Part shown: piece after piece, positions 36,148 to 44,573 of the stretch | How the letters are laid out: every line of letters starts with the position of its first letter | Position numbering within the stretch: position 1 is the first letter of the stretch | Assembly: GCA_003554395.1 (NCBI GenBank) | Contig: PWGD01000063.1 | Coordinates: 1-44,573, forward strand | DNA length: 44,573 nt | DNA from: Syntrophomonadaceae bacterium | GTDB lineage: Bacteria; Bacillota; Dethiobacteria; DTU022 | Direction: 5' to 3' | Program-made: the position numbers and the translations under genes | Notes under the pieces: generated by a model | Database searches by the model: none | What the model was told of the DNA's origin: nothing | Seen by the model: only the letters and a program-made list of their open reading frames with translations

Positions 36148-37215
36148 ATGAGCGTACCGGCAAAAATTGAAACCTGGCAGATGAAAGAACCCGGAAAACT
36201 GGAAAAGACCAGTATCGAAGTTCCGGAACTGCAGCCCGGCGAAGTCCTGGTAGAGGTAGCCGGATGCGGAGTTTGCCATACTGATGTCGGTTATTTTTAC
36301 GATGGCGTGCCCACGGTCAACGATCCACCTCTGACCCTGGGTCATGAGATTAGCGGAAAAGTTGTGGCCGGAGATGAGCATTTAATTGGAAAAGAAGTAA
36401 TTATCCCAGCGGTAATGCCCTGTAATAAGTGCGATATTTGCGCTGCCGGCAGAGGAAACCGCTGCCTTAAACAAAAAATGCCCGGCAATAGTATGGGTAT
36501 TTACGGCGGTTTTTCCAGCCACATTCCGGTCCCTTCAGAAGATCTCTGTGTCATAGAAGACCGTAAAGGAATGCCCCTGGAATACCTTTCCGTAGTGGCC
36601 GATGCCATCACATCTCCGTACCAGGCCGCCAAAAGGGGCGATATCCAGCCCGGAGACCGGGTGGTTGTTATCGGCGCTACCGGGGGCATCGGTGTATACA
36701 TGACCCAGATCGCCAGGGCCCTGGGGGCGGAAGCGGTTATCGCCATTGCCAGGAGCAAGGAAAAACTGGAGCGTTCCCTGGACTACGGCGCCACCCATAC
36801 CATCAGCACCCTTGACCAGGGAGTAAAAGATGTCCGCAATACCTACAAGGGTTACTGCAAAGAAAACGGCCTGCCCGGACACGGGTGGAAAATATTCGAG
36901 TGTTCCGGCTCCAAGATAGGCCAGGAAATCGGCTTGGAACTGCTGTCTTTCACCGGCAAGCTGGTGGTTGTCGGTTTCGGAATGCAAAAAGTGGAATATA
37001 TGCTTTCCCGCCTGATGGCTTTCGATGCGGAGATTATCGGAACCTGGGGCTGCCTGCCCCGCTACTATAAGGAAGTCCTGCAGATGGTCATGGATGATAA
37101 AATAAAAATCGATCCATTTGTAGAAGTGAGGCCTATGAGCCATATCGAAAAATCTTTCGAAGAATCACATGCCGGCAAATTGATGAAGCGCGTCATTTTA
37201 GAACCTGATTTTTAA
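36148..37215 (+). CDS. had: 6-hydroxycyclohex-1-ene-1-carbonyl-CoA dehydrogenase (Had/BamQ)
   Basis: Zn-dependent ADH family; CGVCHTDVGYFYDGVPTVNDPPLTLGHEISG, CNKCDICAAGRGNRC, GATGGIGVYMTQIARALG; follows dch. Confidence 0.92.
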   Translation: MSVPAKIETWQMKEPGKLEKTSIEVPELQPGEVLVEVAGCGVCHTDVGYFYDGVPTVNDPPLTLGHEISGKVVAGDEHLIGKEVIIPAVMPCNKCDICAAGRGNRCLKQKMPGNSMGIYGGFSSHIPVPSEDLCVIEDRKGMPLEYLSVVADAITSPYQAAKRGDIQPGDRVVVIGATGGIGVYMTQIARALGAEAVIAIARSKEKLERSLDYGATHTISTLDQGVKDVRNTYKGYCKENGLPGHGWKIFECSGSKIGQEIGLELLSFTGKLVVVGFGMQKVEYMLSRLMAFDAEIIGTWGCLPRYYKEVLQMVMDDKIKIDPFVEVRPMSHIEKSFEESHAGKLMKRVILEPDF

Positions 37216-37270
37216 GCCATGGTTTAAATTGACCGGGTGCCGGGCTAATCCAACCGGCAAAAAACTCTAA

Positions 37271-37338
37271 CGGGAGATTAAAAACTCCCGAAGTAAAGAC
37301 GCTCCCTCCCGGCTTTCAGGTTAGGGCAGGGAGGGAGG
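37271..37338 (+). terminator. Tandem hairpins downstream of had (possible terminator/processing site)
   Basis: CGGGAGattaaaaaCTCCCG at 37271-37290; CTCCCTCCC (37302-37310) and GGGAGGGAG (37329-37337). Confidence 0.5.
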
Positions 37339-37410
37339 TTCTTCTTCCCTACTTTTAAAATTAAAATATAATAAACCGGAAGAAGACAGAAACGGGGGAG
37401 GCAAACAGGA

Positions 37411-38787
37411 GTGGAATATCTTATTATAGGAAACAGCGCTGCCGCGGTGGGAGCAATTGAATCAATCCGCCGGATTGATCAAACCGGCAACCTGACCATA
37501 GTGAGCAATGAAAAAGAACACGTTTATTCCAGGCCGCTGATAGCACATTACCTGGCCGGGGATGTAACAGAAGACCGCATGCCATACCGTCCGGAAGATT
37601 TCTATCAAAAACACCGGGTAAAGACACTGCTTGGTAAAACGGTGACAGATTTAGACACTCTAGCCGAGCAGGTCTGCCTTGAAGACGGGACCATAATCAA
37701 ATATGACCGCCTGCTATTAAGCACCGGATCCAAGGTCAATGTTCCTCCCATTGCCGGTTGCGGGGATTTCGAAGGGGTCGGCATTTTCCAAACTTACGAA
37801 GATACCAGGCAAATAATAGCTCGCCTCCAAAAAGGAAAACGGGCCGTGGTCATCGGCGCCGGTTTGATCGGCCTCAGGGCCGCCTACGGCCTCCAGGAAG
37901 CCGGGGCCGAAGTAACCCTCGTCGAGCTGCTGCCTCGAATTGCCAGCAGGGTCCTTGACCAAAAAGGTTCGGAAATGGTTCGCAAACAATTGGAAGAAGG
38001 CGGCATTAAAGTTATAACCAACTGCGCTGTTCAGGAAATAACCGGGACCGCAGAAGAAGGGGTAAAAGGGATTATCCTTAAAAACGGGGAAAAGATTGAC
38101 TGCAGTGTGGTAATTATTGCCACGGGAGTTGCTCCCAATACCACCCTGGCCGAAAACACGCTGATTGAAGTGAACATGGGCATTGTGGTTAACCCCTACT
38201 TCCAAACTTCCTTTTCCAATATTTTTGCCGCCGGCGATGTTGCCGAAACTTTCGATATTCCCAGGGCAACCGGAATGGTCAATGCCAATTGGCCTAATGC
38301 CTACGAGCAGGGCCGCTATGCCGGTTTATGCATGGCGGGCGAAATGCAGCGCTACCCGGGATCGGTAGGCATGAATTCGGTCTCTTTCTATGATGTTCCG
38401 TTGATCTCCATGGGTCTGTTCGATCCGGAGGCTGAAGGTATAGAAGGAGCCGAAGTTAAAGTAAGAATTAGCGAAAAAAATAATATTTATCAAAAACTGG
38501 TCTTTAAGGACAACCGCTTGAAAGGGGCCGTTTTGATCGGGGATATCAGTTATGCAGGCGCAATCAACGACCTGATCAGGGAACAGAGTTTGGTCGGCAT
38601 CATCAAGGATTCCATCCTGGAGGAAAAATACCAGCTTTACGACTACCTGCGCAAAAAAAGAGAAGCCGACGTGGAAGGTATCGCCATCGAGTGGCCTGAA
38701 ACGCACTCTTCAACGAGGCGTTACGAAAAAAGTTTTAACGAGAAAAGCTGGACAGAAAGAGAGCTGGATAAAAGGGCCTGGCGTTAA
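37411..38787 (+). CDS. aorC: FAD-dependent pyridine nucleotide oxidoreductase, AorC-like subunit of an AOR complex
   Basis: 458 aa; MEYLIIGNSAAAVGAIESIRRID, RAVVIGAGLIGLRAAYGLQEAGAEVTLVE, FAAGDVAET; directly upstream of the AOR gene. Confidence 0.8.
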   Translation: MEYLIIGNSAAAVGAIESIRRIDQTGNLTIVSNEKEHVYSRPLIAHYLAGDVTEDRMPYRPEDFYQKHRVKTLLGKTVTDLDTLAEQVCLEDGTIIKYDRLLLSTGSKVNVPPIAGCGDFEGVGIFQTYEDTRQIIARLQKGKRAVVIGAGLIGLRAAYGLQEAGAEVTLVELLPRIASRVLDQKGSEMVRKQLEEGGIKVITNCAVQEITGTAEEGVKGIILKNGEKIDCSVVIIATGVAPNTTLAENTLIEVNMGIVVNPYFQTSFSNIFAAGDVAETFDIPRATGMVNANWPNAYEQGRYAGLCMAGEMQRYPGSVGMNSVSFYDVPLISMGLFDPEAEGIEGAEVKVRISEKNNIYQKLVFKDNRLKGAVLIGDISYAGAINDLIREQSLVGIIKDSILEEKYQLYDYLRKKREADVEGIAIEWPETHSSTRRYEKSFNEKSWTERELDKRAWR

Positions 38788-38816
38788 AGGACCGGACCTT
38801 TAGAGAGGTGATTACA

Positions 38817-40676
38817 GTGGAAGAAACAAGACCGCTATGCGTCAATGCAATTGTAAACCTTACTGACCGGACTGTAGATTTCGTGGAGACTCCGGAGGAA
38901 ATTATCAGAAACTTCGTCGGCGGCCGGGGACTGAACATGTATTACCTGTACAAGTATTTAAAACCGCAGGCCGACCCGTTATCGCCAGATAACGTCTTAA
39001 TTTTGGGCACCGGTATTTTAACCGGAACCCTGGCTCCCAATACCGGGCGGCACAGCGTCACCTGTAAATCGCCCGAATCAGGGATCATCGGCGATTCCAA
39101 CATCGGAGGCTTCCTGGGTCCGGAGATGCGGTTTGCCGGGATTGACCGGTTGATCATCCTCGGTAAGGCAGAAAGCCCGGTCTACCTGTACCTGGAGGAC
39201 GGAAAAATCGAAATCCGCGATGCTTCAGATTACTGGGGCCTGCTTTGCAGTGAAACCGAGGCCAAGTTCCATTATGACCTGGGTTCCGACGTTGAAGTAC
39301 AGTCGATTGGTCCGGCCGGTGAAAACATGGTCCGCTTTGCCTGCACCCGCTACGGCGTAAAAAACGCCGCCGGACGCTGCGGCACCGGGGCGGTCTGGGG
39401 CTCAAAAAACCTGAAGGCTGTTGTGGCCAGGGGCAACCGGGGGCTGCCTGTAGCTGATCCCCAGGGCATGATTGATAAATATTTAGAACTGAGGGACTAT
39501 CTAAAAGAATCCAAAGTTATAAATGTCCTGGGCCGGGTGGGAACTCCCCTGCTTTACGACGTCAGCAACTACCTGGGCGCCATCCGGACCCATAACAGCC
39601 AGCAAACTGTGTTTTTTGACTCTCTCAACGCCGAAGAAGTCCACAAGCATGTTGAAAAAATGATCGGCTGTTACGGCTGCGTGGTCCACTGCCGGCACCG
39701 CAATACTTTAGGCGGGGAAGGCCCCGAGTATACTACGGAAGTGCTTCTGGGAGCAAACATCGGCGTCGCCGACACCGCCAAGATGATCGACCTGAACAAT
39801 ATTGTTAACGACCTGGGCCTGGATGTCTCCTCTACCGGGACTTACATCGCCTGGGCCATTGAACTGTTCGAGAAGGGTTACCTGAACGAAGAAACTGCAG
39901 GCCGCATCCTTCGCTTTGGCGATTACGAGATGGCCAAAAAATTAATCTATGATATCGCCTACCGGAAAGGCCTGGGCGACACCCTGGCCGAAGGGAGCAG
40001 GCTGGTCCAAAAATTTGGCCCGGAAACAGCCGACTTCCTGATCGCCATCAAGGGCCTGCCCCAGTCCGATCCCCATGATGTGCGCTACCTGAAAGGCTTC
40101 GCCCTGGGAATTGCCACTTCTTCCCGCGGCGCCGACCACCTCAGGAGCAGGCCTACCCTGGAAATCCTGGATCTGCCCGTTTCATTTACCACTCAGCTTT
40201 ACGGAGAACCGGTCGATCCAAACCCAACCTCCTATGAATCCAAGAGCACGGTGGTCCATTTCAGCGAAACCATTTATGCCGTTGTCGACTGCATGGGCAT
40301 CTGCAAGTTTGTCTGTCACGGTTTCAACAGCCCGCGGAATTTGAACTACGATCATTTCAGCGAACTGACCAGGCTGGCCACCGGGCTGGAGCTTAGCAAG
40401 GATGAATTAAAAAGGGTTGGACGCAGAGTCCTAGACCAGGAAAGGCTGATCAATTACCAGGAAAAAGGCATTACCAGAAAAGACGATACCCTGCCGGCCC
40501 GTTACTTTGATGAACCCATGCCCAGCGCCCGGGCCAAGGGAAGCCATATCGACCGGGAAGGTTTTAATAAAATGCTTGATGAATATTATGATCTGGCCGG
40601 GTGGGATCGCGACGGGATGCTTCCCCGGGAAAGAATCGAAGAATTAAACCGTCTCAGGGATCTGACCGATAAATAG
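38817..40676 (+). CDS. aorB: Tungsten-dependent aldehyde:ferredoxin oxidoreductase family (AorB-like)
   Basis: FVGGRGLNMYYLYKYLKP, GTGILTGTLAPNTGRHSVTCKSPESGIIGDSNIGG, IGCYGCVVHCRH cluster motif, GPEYTTEVLLGANIGV. Likely GTG 38817; track starts at 38808. Confidence 0.93.
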   Translation: MEETRPLCVNAIVNLTDRTVDFVETPEEIIRNFVGGRGLNMYYLYKYLKPQADPLSPDNVLILGTGILTGTLAPNTGRHSVTCKSPESGIIGDSNIGGFLGPEMRFAGIDRLIILGKAESPVYLYLEDGKIEIRDASDYWGLLCSETEAKFHYDLGSDVEVQSIGPAGENMVRFACTRYGVKNAAGRCGTGAVWGSKNLKAVVARGNRGLPVADPQGMIDKYLELRDYLKESKVINVLGRVGTPLLYDVSNYLGAIRTHNSQQTVFFDSLNAEEVHKHVEKMIGCYGCVVHCRHRNTLGGEGPEYTTEVLLGANIGVADTAKMIDLNNIVNDLGLDVSSTGTYIAWAIELFEKGYLNEETAGRILRFGDYEMAKKLIYDIAYRKGLGDTLAEGSRLVQKFGPETADFLIAIKGLPQSDPHDVRYLKGFALGIATSSRGADHLRSRPTLEILDLPVSFTTQLYGEPVDPNPTSYESKSTVVHFSETIYAVVDCMGICKFVCHGFNSPRNLNYDHFSELTRLATGLELSKDELKRVGRRVLDQERLINYQEKGITRKDDTLPARYFDEPMPSARAKGSHIDREGFNKMLDEYYDLAGWDRDGMLPRERIEELNRLRDLTDK

Positions 40677-40689
40677 GGGGATTGATAAT

Positions 40690-41157
40690 ATGGCCGTAAA
40701 ACAAAAACAAATCTACTGCCGGCCGGCGCTGTGTATCGGGTGCCGGATCTGCGCCAACGCCTGCGCCCTGACCCACGAAGGGGAAGCCAACCCGCGCCTG
40801 GGGCGGATCAACATCCGTCAGAATTTATTTGAGCGCTACGAATACCAGGAGTTGTGCCGTCACTGTGAAGATCCTCCCTGTCTCGATGCCTGTATGGTCG
40901 GCTGTATTGAAAAGGACGAAGAAACAGGGATTGTCACCAACGACGACCGCTGTGTGGGGTGCTGGATGTGTGTGATGGTCTGCCCCTACGGCAGCATGAA
41001 AAGAAACCTGGTCCGGCAAATGGCCGTTAAATGCGACCAGTGCAAAGAGCTGGATGGGCCGGTATGCGTCGAAGCCTGTCCCACGGGGGCCCTGGTATTC
41101 GAAGACCGGGAAGATGTTACTGAAAAACCTTTCTTTACCGGACCCTCGGTAACCTAA
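40690..41157 (+). CDS. aorA: Polyferredoxin-like Fe-S subunit with 4x[4Fe-4S] motifs (AorA-like)
   Basis: 155 aa; CIGCRICANAC, CRHCEDPPCLDAC, CVGCWMCVMVCPYG, CDQC..CVEACPTGAL. Confidence 0.88.
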   Translation: MAVKQKQIYCRPALCIGCRICANACALTHEGEANPRLGRINIRQNLFERYEYQELCRHCEDPPCLDACMVGCIEKDEETGIVTNDDRCVGCWMCVMVCPYGSMKRNLVRQMAVKCDQCKELDGPVCVEACPTGALVFEDREDVTEKPFFTGPSVT

Positions 41158-41230
41158 ATTTTAAACCTTAAAGCCTGAGTCCGGACGGCCAGGAGCCGCT
41201 TAAGCAGGCTGGATCACGGGAGCGCTAGCA

Positions 41231-41509
41231 GTGGCAATCAAGGTAGAATTTAAGTCAGCTTTGAAAGATGTCACCGGCACGCCAAAAGCTGCCCTTGACA
41301 AGTCTTTCAACACATTTGAAAAAGCGATCAATGAGCTTATCAGGCAGTATCCCGGCCTGAAAGACGAAATGTTTTACTCCGACGGGTCGATCGATTTTGC
41401 CTACCAGATCTTTCACAACGGCAACCGCCTTTCCTGGCCGGAAGACAAGGATGTTAAACTCAAAGATGGCGATGAACTGGTGTTTTTAATTTTCATGGCC
41501 GGCGGTTAA
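41231..41509 (+). CDS. MoaD/ThiS-family sulfur carrier protein
   Basis: 92 aa; DGDELVFLIFMAGG with C-terminal GG; directly after the AOR genes. Confidence 0.9.
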   Translation: MAIKVEFKSALKDVTGTPKAALDKSFNTFEKAINELIRQYPGLKDEMFYSDGSIDFAYQIFHNGNRLSWPEDKDVKLKDGDELVFLIFMAGG

Positions 41510-41615
41510 GAAACGAACCGCCAAGAAATCACCCCGGCCAAGCCGGCGATATAAGCAGTTTTGATCATCCAGACCCGCCTTACCGGCCTCTAAAAAATTT
41601 AAGAAAAAGGTGATC

Positions 41616-42902
41616 ATGGTGATAGGCCGATTGTTTTCCAGGGAAGGAAAGCCGGGACTTCATTACGGTTACATTATCATCAGCATCGGGACTATAATCG
41701 TGGTCGGTTCCCTTGGTTTTGCCCGTTTCGGCTATACCATGATCCTCCCGGTCATGCAGCGCAGCCTGGAACTGAGCTCCACCGAAATGGGCCTTTTGGC
41801 CACGGGCAACCTGACCGGTTACCTGATTTTTTCCCTCCTGGGAGGAATCCTGGCCAGCAGGTATGGCCCGAAAGTTGTTATTACCTGTTCCCTTTTCGTG
41901 GTCGCCCTGGCCATGGTAGGAACCGGTTTCGTCCAGGGTTTTGCCCTGGCCTTCGTGATGCGCCTGATCACCGGCCTGGGCAGCGGGGGCAGTAACGTCC
42001 CTATGATGGGTCTGGCCTCTTCCTGGTTTTCTCCGCGTAAAAGAGGCATGGCCACCGGCCTGATGTCGGGGGGAAGCGGGATTGGCCTGGTTCTGGTCGG
42101 CATTATCCTCCCCCGGGTCTTTGGCCACTACGGCGAATTTGGCTGGCGGGTCAGCTGGTACCTGCTCGGCGGCCTGGTTTTACTGATTGCCATCCTGGCC
42201 TACAGGTTTTTAATCAACAGACCCAGTCAGCTGGGCCTGCCCCTGGTCGGCGGCGAAATGGAACCCGAAGGCAGCGGTAAAGCCTCTTCATTGCAGTGGT
42301 CTCTCGTTTTTGGCTCCAGGACGATCTGGCACATGGCTGTGATCTATTTTCTTTTTGGATTTTCTTACATTATTTATTCCACCTTTTTCGCTTCTTTTTT
42401 GGTTGATGAAAGGGGGATGCTGGAAACTACTGCCGGCGGTTTATGGGCGCTGATCGGGGGGCTCAGTATTTTCAGCGGCCTCTTGTGGGGCATGTTTTCA
42501 GATCATTTCGGCCGTCGGGCCGGCTTTGTAGCCATATTTACCCTCCAGTTTATTTCCTTTCTAATTTTTTCCCGCACTTTTGATCTCAGCGGTTACCTGA
42601 TCTCCTCCATCCTTTTCGGGCTCACTGCCTGGAGCATTCCCGGGGTCATGGCCGCCAGCGTGGGCGATCACCTGGGAAGTAGGCTCGCACCGGCAGGCCT
42701 GGGCCTGGTCACCCTAATTTTTGGCATCGGGCAGGCCCTGGGGCCGGCCATCGCCGGTTACCTGGCCGACCTGACCACATCATTTTCCCTGGCCTTCCTG
42801 ATTGCCGCTTTTGGAGCGCTGCTGGGGGCGGTAGTTTCCTTGTTCTTGAAACTGCAGCAGGAGCCCGGTCCGGTAAATGTGAAAACACCTTATTCTCAAT
42901 AG
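41616..42902 (+). CDS. MFS transporter
   Basis: About 430 aa hydrophobic; GSGGSNVPMMGLASSWFSPRKRGMATGLMSGGSGIG motif. Track start 41610, ATG 41616 more likely. Confidence 0.92.
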   Translation: MVIGRLFSREGKPGLHYGYIIISIGTIIVVGSLGFARFGYTMILPVMQRSLELSSTEMGLLATGNLTGYLIFSLLGGILASRYGPKVVITCSLFVVALAMVGTGFVQGFALAFVMRLITGLGSGGSNVPMMGLASSWFSPRKRGMATGLMSGGSGIGLVLVGIILPRVFGHYGEFGWRVSWYLLGGLVLLIAILAYRFLINRPSQLGLPLVGGEMEPEGSGKASSLQWSLVFGSRTIWHMAVIYFLFGFSYIIYSTFFASFLVDERGMLETTAGGLWALIGGLSIFSGLLWGMFSDHFGRRAGFVAIFTLQFISFLIFSRTFDLSGYLISSILFGLTAWSIPGVMAASVGDHLGSRLAPAGLGLVTLIFGIGQALGPAIAGYLADLTTSFSLAFLIAAFGALLGAVVSLFLKLQQEPGPVNVKTPYSQ

Positions 42903-42962
42903 CCGACATAACATATTAAGATACTGACCGGGGTAACAAACCACAGATTAAACCCGTCTTCA

Positions 42963-42992
42963 CCGGGCCTCTATTTTAAGCCTGGTTTTTTT
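42963..42992 (+). terminator. Intrinsic terminator after MFS gene
   Basis: CCGGGCctctattttaaGCCTGG followed by TTTTTTT. Confidence 0.7.
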
Positions 42993-43053
42993 ATGATAAA
43001 ATAATCTGGGCTTCAAACCCACAACTTTTAGGATAAAGCGAGCTAATAAGGTA

Positions 43054-44573
43054 ATGGAAGATGATGGATCCAGGATGCAAAATGACGACAAGTTAGAAGA
43101 AGAAGTAATCGGCAGAGGTGAAGAGCAGACCTACCCGCTGCGCAAAAAATTTGGGCTGGTGGCCGGTCCCCTCTTTTTCCTGCTGTGCCTGATTTTTATA
43201 CCGGTAACCGAAGCCTTTACCTTCGCCATGAGAAGCGCCCTGGCTTCCACGGGCTGGATAGCGATCTGGTGGCTAACTGAAGCCGTGCCCATCCCGGCCA
43301 CCTCTATCCTGCCGCTGATCCTGTTTCCTTTAACCGGGACCATGGAATTTGGGAAAACTGCCACCGGCTATGCCGATTCGATTGTTTTTCTGTTCCTGGG
43401 CGGTTTTATGCTGGCGGCGGCCATGCAGCGCTGGAATCTGCACCGCAGGATGGCCCTGGCCATCGTAAAAGCGATGGGGCCACAGCCTAACCGGCTCATT
43501 TTTGGCTTCATGGTGGCTACCGGATTCCTATCCATGTGGATCAGCAATACGGCCACTTCTATGATGCTGATGCCGGTCGGGCTGGCGGTTATTCTGCAGT
43601 TGGCCCGCCTGATCAAGGAACAAAACCTGGATATCGAAGTGGAAGCCGGCAAGTTTTCTTTTGGCACCGCCCTGATGCTGGGCATCGCTTATTCCGCCTC
43701 TGTTGGGGGCATGGCCACATTGATCGGCACCCCGCCCAACGCCATTTTTGCTTCGGTGGCGAAAGCAACCCTGAACAAAAGCATATCCTTCCTGGATTGG
43801 ATGATCTTTGGCCTACCCCTGGCCCTGGTTTTTATCGTTGTAAGCTGGTTTTACCTGATCAAAATTTTTAAACTGGACCGCATCAAAGGGCTCAAAACGG
43901 GAAAAGAAGTAATTGAACAGGAAATAAAACAGCTGGGGCCTATGAAAAAGGAAGAAAAAATGGTCCTGGTGGTTTTCTCACTGGTCGCCCTGGGCTGGAT
44001 CAGCAGGAGCCTGCTGCTGGAAGATCTTGTCCCTGCTTTAAATGACCCCATGATTGCCGTGATTGGCGCCCTGATCCTGTTCTTCCTCCCTTCAGATTTA
44101 AAAAGGGGAATTTTCCTGCTGGACTGGGAGACGGCCGTCAAAATACCCTGGGGCATCCTGCTCCTTTTCGGTGGCGGTATTGCCATTGCCACCGGGTTTA
44201 CTGAATCCGGCCTGACCGAATGGTTGGGCGATCAGCTGGCAGTGCTTCAGCATACTCCGCTCCTGCTGGTCATTTTCGGCATATTTGCCCTGGTCGTTTT
44301 CATGTCCAATATAACCTCCAATACCGGGACTGTTTCTATGATGCTGCCGGTAATGATCGCCATGGCCGGAGCAATGGCCGTCCAACCCCTGGGTTTTATG
44401 ATCGTAGCTACCGTGGCGGCCTCTTTCGCTTTTATCCTTCCTGTCGCCACCCCGCCGAATGCTGTGGTTTTCGGCAGCGGCTACATTTCTATCGAACAGA
44501 TGGCCAAAGCCGGCCTGGGCATTACCATTATCACCATCATTTTACTGCCCCTGATCCTCTATTTCTGGCTGCC
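43054..44573 (+). CDS. SLC13/DASS-family sodium:anion symporter, truncated by the window end
   Basis: Manual translation from ATG 43054 has no stop to the window end: MEDDGSRMQNDDKLEEEVIGRGEEQTYPLRKKFGLVAGP... WISNTATSMMLMPVG, LIGTPPNAIF, MSNITSNTGTVSMMLPV, VATPPNAVVFG. Confidence 0.93.
   Translation, partial: MEDDGSRMQNDDKLEEEVIGRGEEQTYPLRKKFGLVAGPLFFLLCLIFIPVTEAFTFAMRSALASTGWIAIWWLTEAVPIPATSILPLILFPLTGTMEFGKTATGYADSIVFLFLGGFMLAAAMQRWNLHRRMALAIVKAMGPQPNRLIFGFMVATGFLSMWISNTATSMMLMPVGLAVILQLARLIKEQNLDIEVEAGKFSFGTALMLGIAYSASVGGMATLIGTPPNAIFASVAKATLNKSISFLDWMIFGLPLALVFIVVSWFYLIKIFKLDRIKGLKTGKEVIEQEIKQLGPMKKEEKMVLVVFSLVALGWISRSLLLEDLVPALNDPMIAVIGALILFFLPSDLKRGIFLLDWETAVKIPWGILLLFGGGIAIATGFTESGLTEWLGDQLAVLQHTPLLLVIFGIFALVVFMSNITSNTGTVSMMLPVMIAMAGAMAVQPLGFMIVATVAASFAFILPVATPPNAVVFGSGYISIEQMAKAGLGITIITIILLPLILYFWL

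Noticed and set aside
38817-40676. AOR-family gene as BamB (class II benzoyl-CoA reductase catalytic subunit)
   Set aside because: The sequence reads as an AOR-type enzyme (GPEYTTEV..., HDVRYLKGFALGIATSSRGADHLRS) and sits with AorC/AorA-like partners. It does not resemble the BamB sequence I remember. A tree would be needed to exclude it completely.
1-44573. CRISPR arrays, rRNA and tRNA genes, intact transposases or prophage genes
   Set aside because: No regularly spaced repeats, rRNA/tRNA-like stretches or transposase/integrase ORFs were seen by eye; tRNAscan and CRISPR tools were not available, so absence is not proven.

Overview
The window looks like anaerobic aromatic-acid catabolism DNA from a strict anaerobe, probably Firmicutes-like (inference from RBS and gene style only). 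From left to right it contains the following. (1) A five-gene electron-transfer module, HdrA / MvhD / NuoE / NuoF / NuoG-N, that matches the BamE-F-G-H-I layout of class II benzoyl-CoA reductase systems. Two in-frame TGA codons were missed by the ORF track and are probably selenocysteine: TGA 17-19 in HdrA and TGA 3027-3029 in MvhD. (2) A CoA-transferase-GNAT fusion, a PaaI-like thioesterase, a UspA protein, a thiolase, a TRAP transporter (DctPQM) and a GAF histidine kinase/LuxR-type response regulator pair. (3) A methyltransferase, SDR, thiolase, amidohydrolase and D-2-hydroxyacid dehydrogenase. (4) A BcrC-BcrB-IorA-IorB-CoA ligase gene string, in which class I benzoyl-CoA reductase-like catalytic subunits are followed by an indolepyruvate:ferredoxin-oxidoreductase-like pair where the BcrAD activase would be expected. 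(5) Two more CoA ligases and a DUF35 protein, then a complete lower benzoyl-CoA pathway (Oah/BamA, Dch, Had). (6) An AorC-AorB-AorA-MoaD-like tungsten aldehyde oxidoreductase operon, an MFS transporter and a right-truncated SLC13 transporter that is absent from the ORF track. The most interesting signal is the apparent hybrid: class I-like catalytic subunits, a class II-like selenoprotein electron-transfer module, IorAB and an AOR complex in one locus, with no activase and no BamB in view. All assignments come from reading the sequence and from remembered family motifs; no database search was run.
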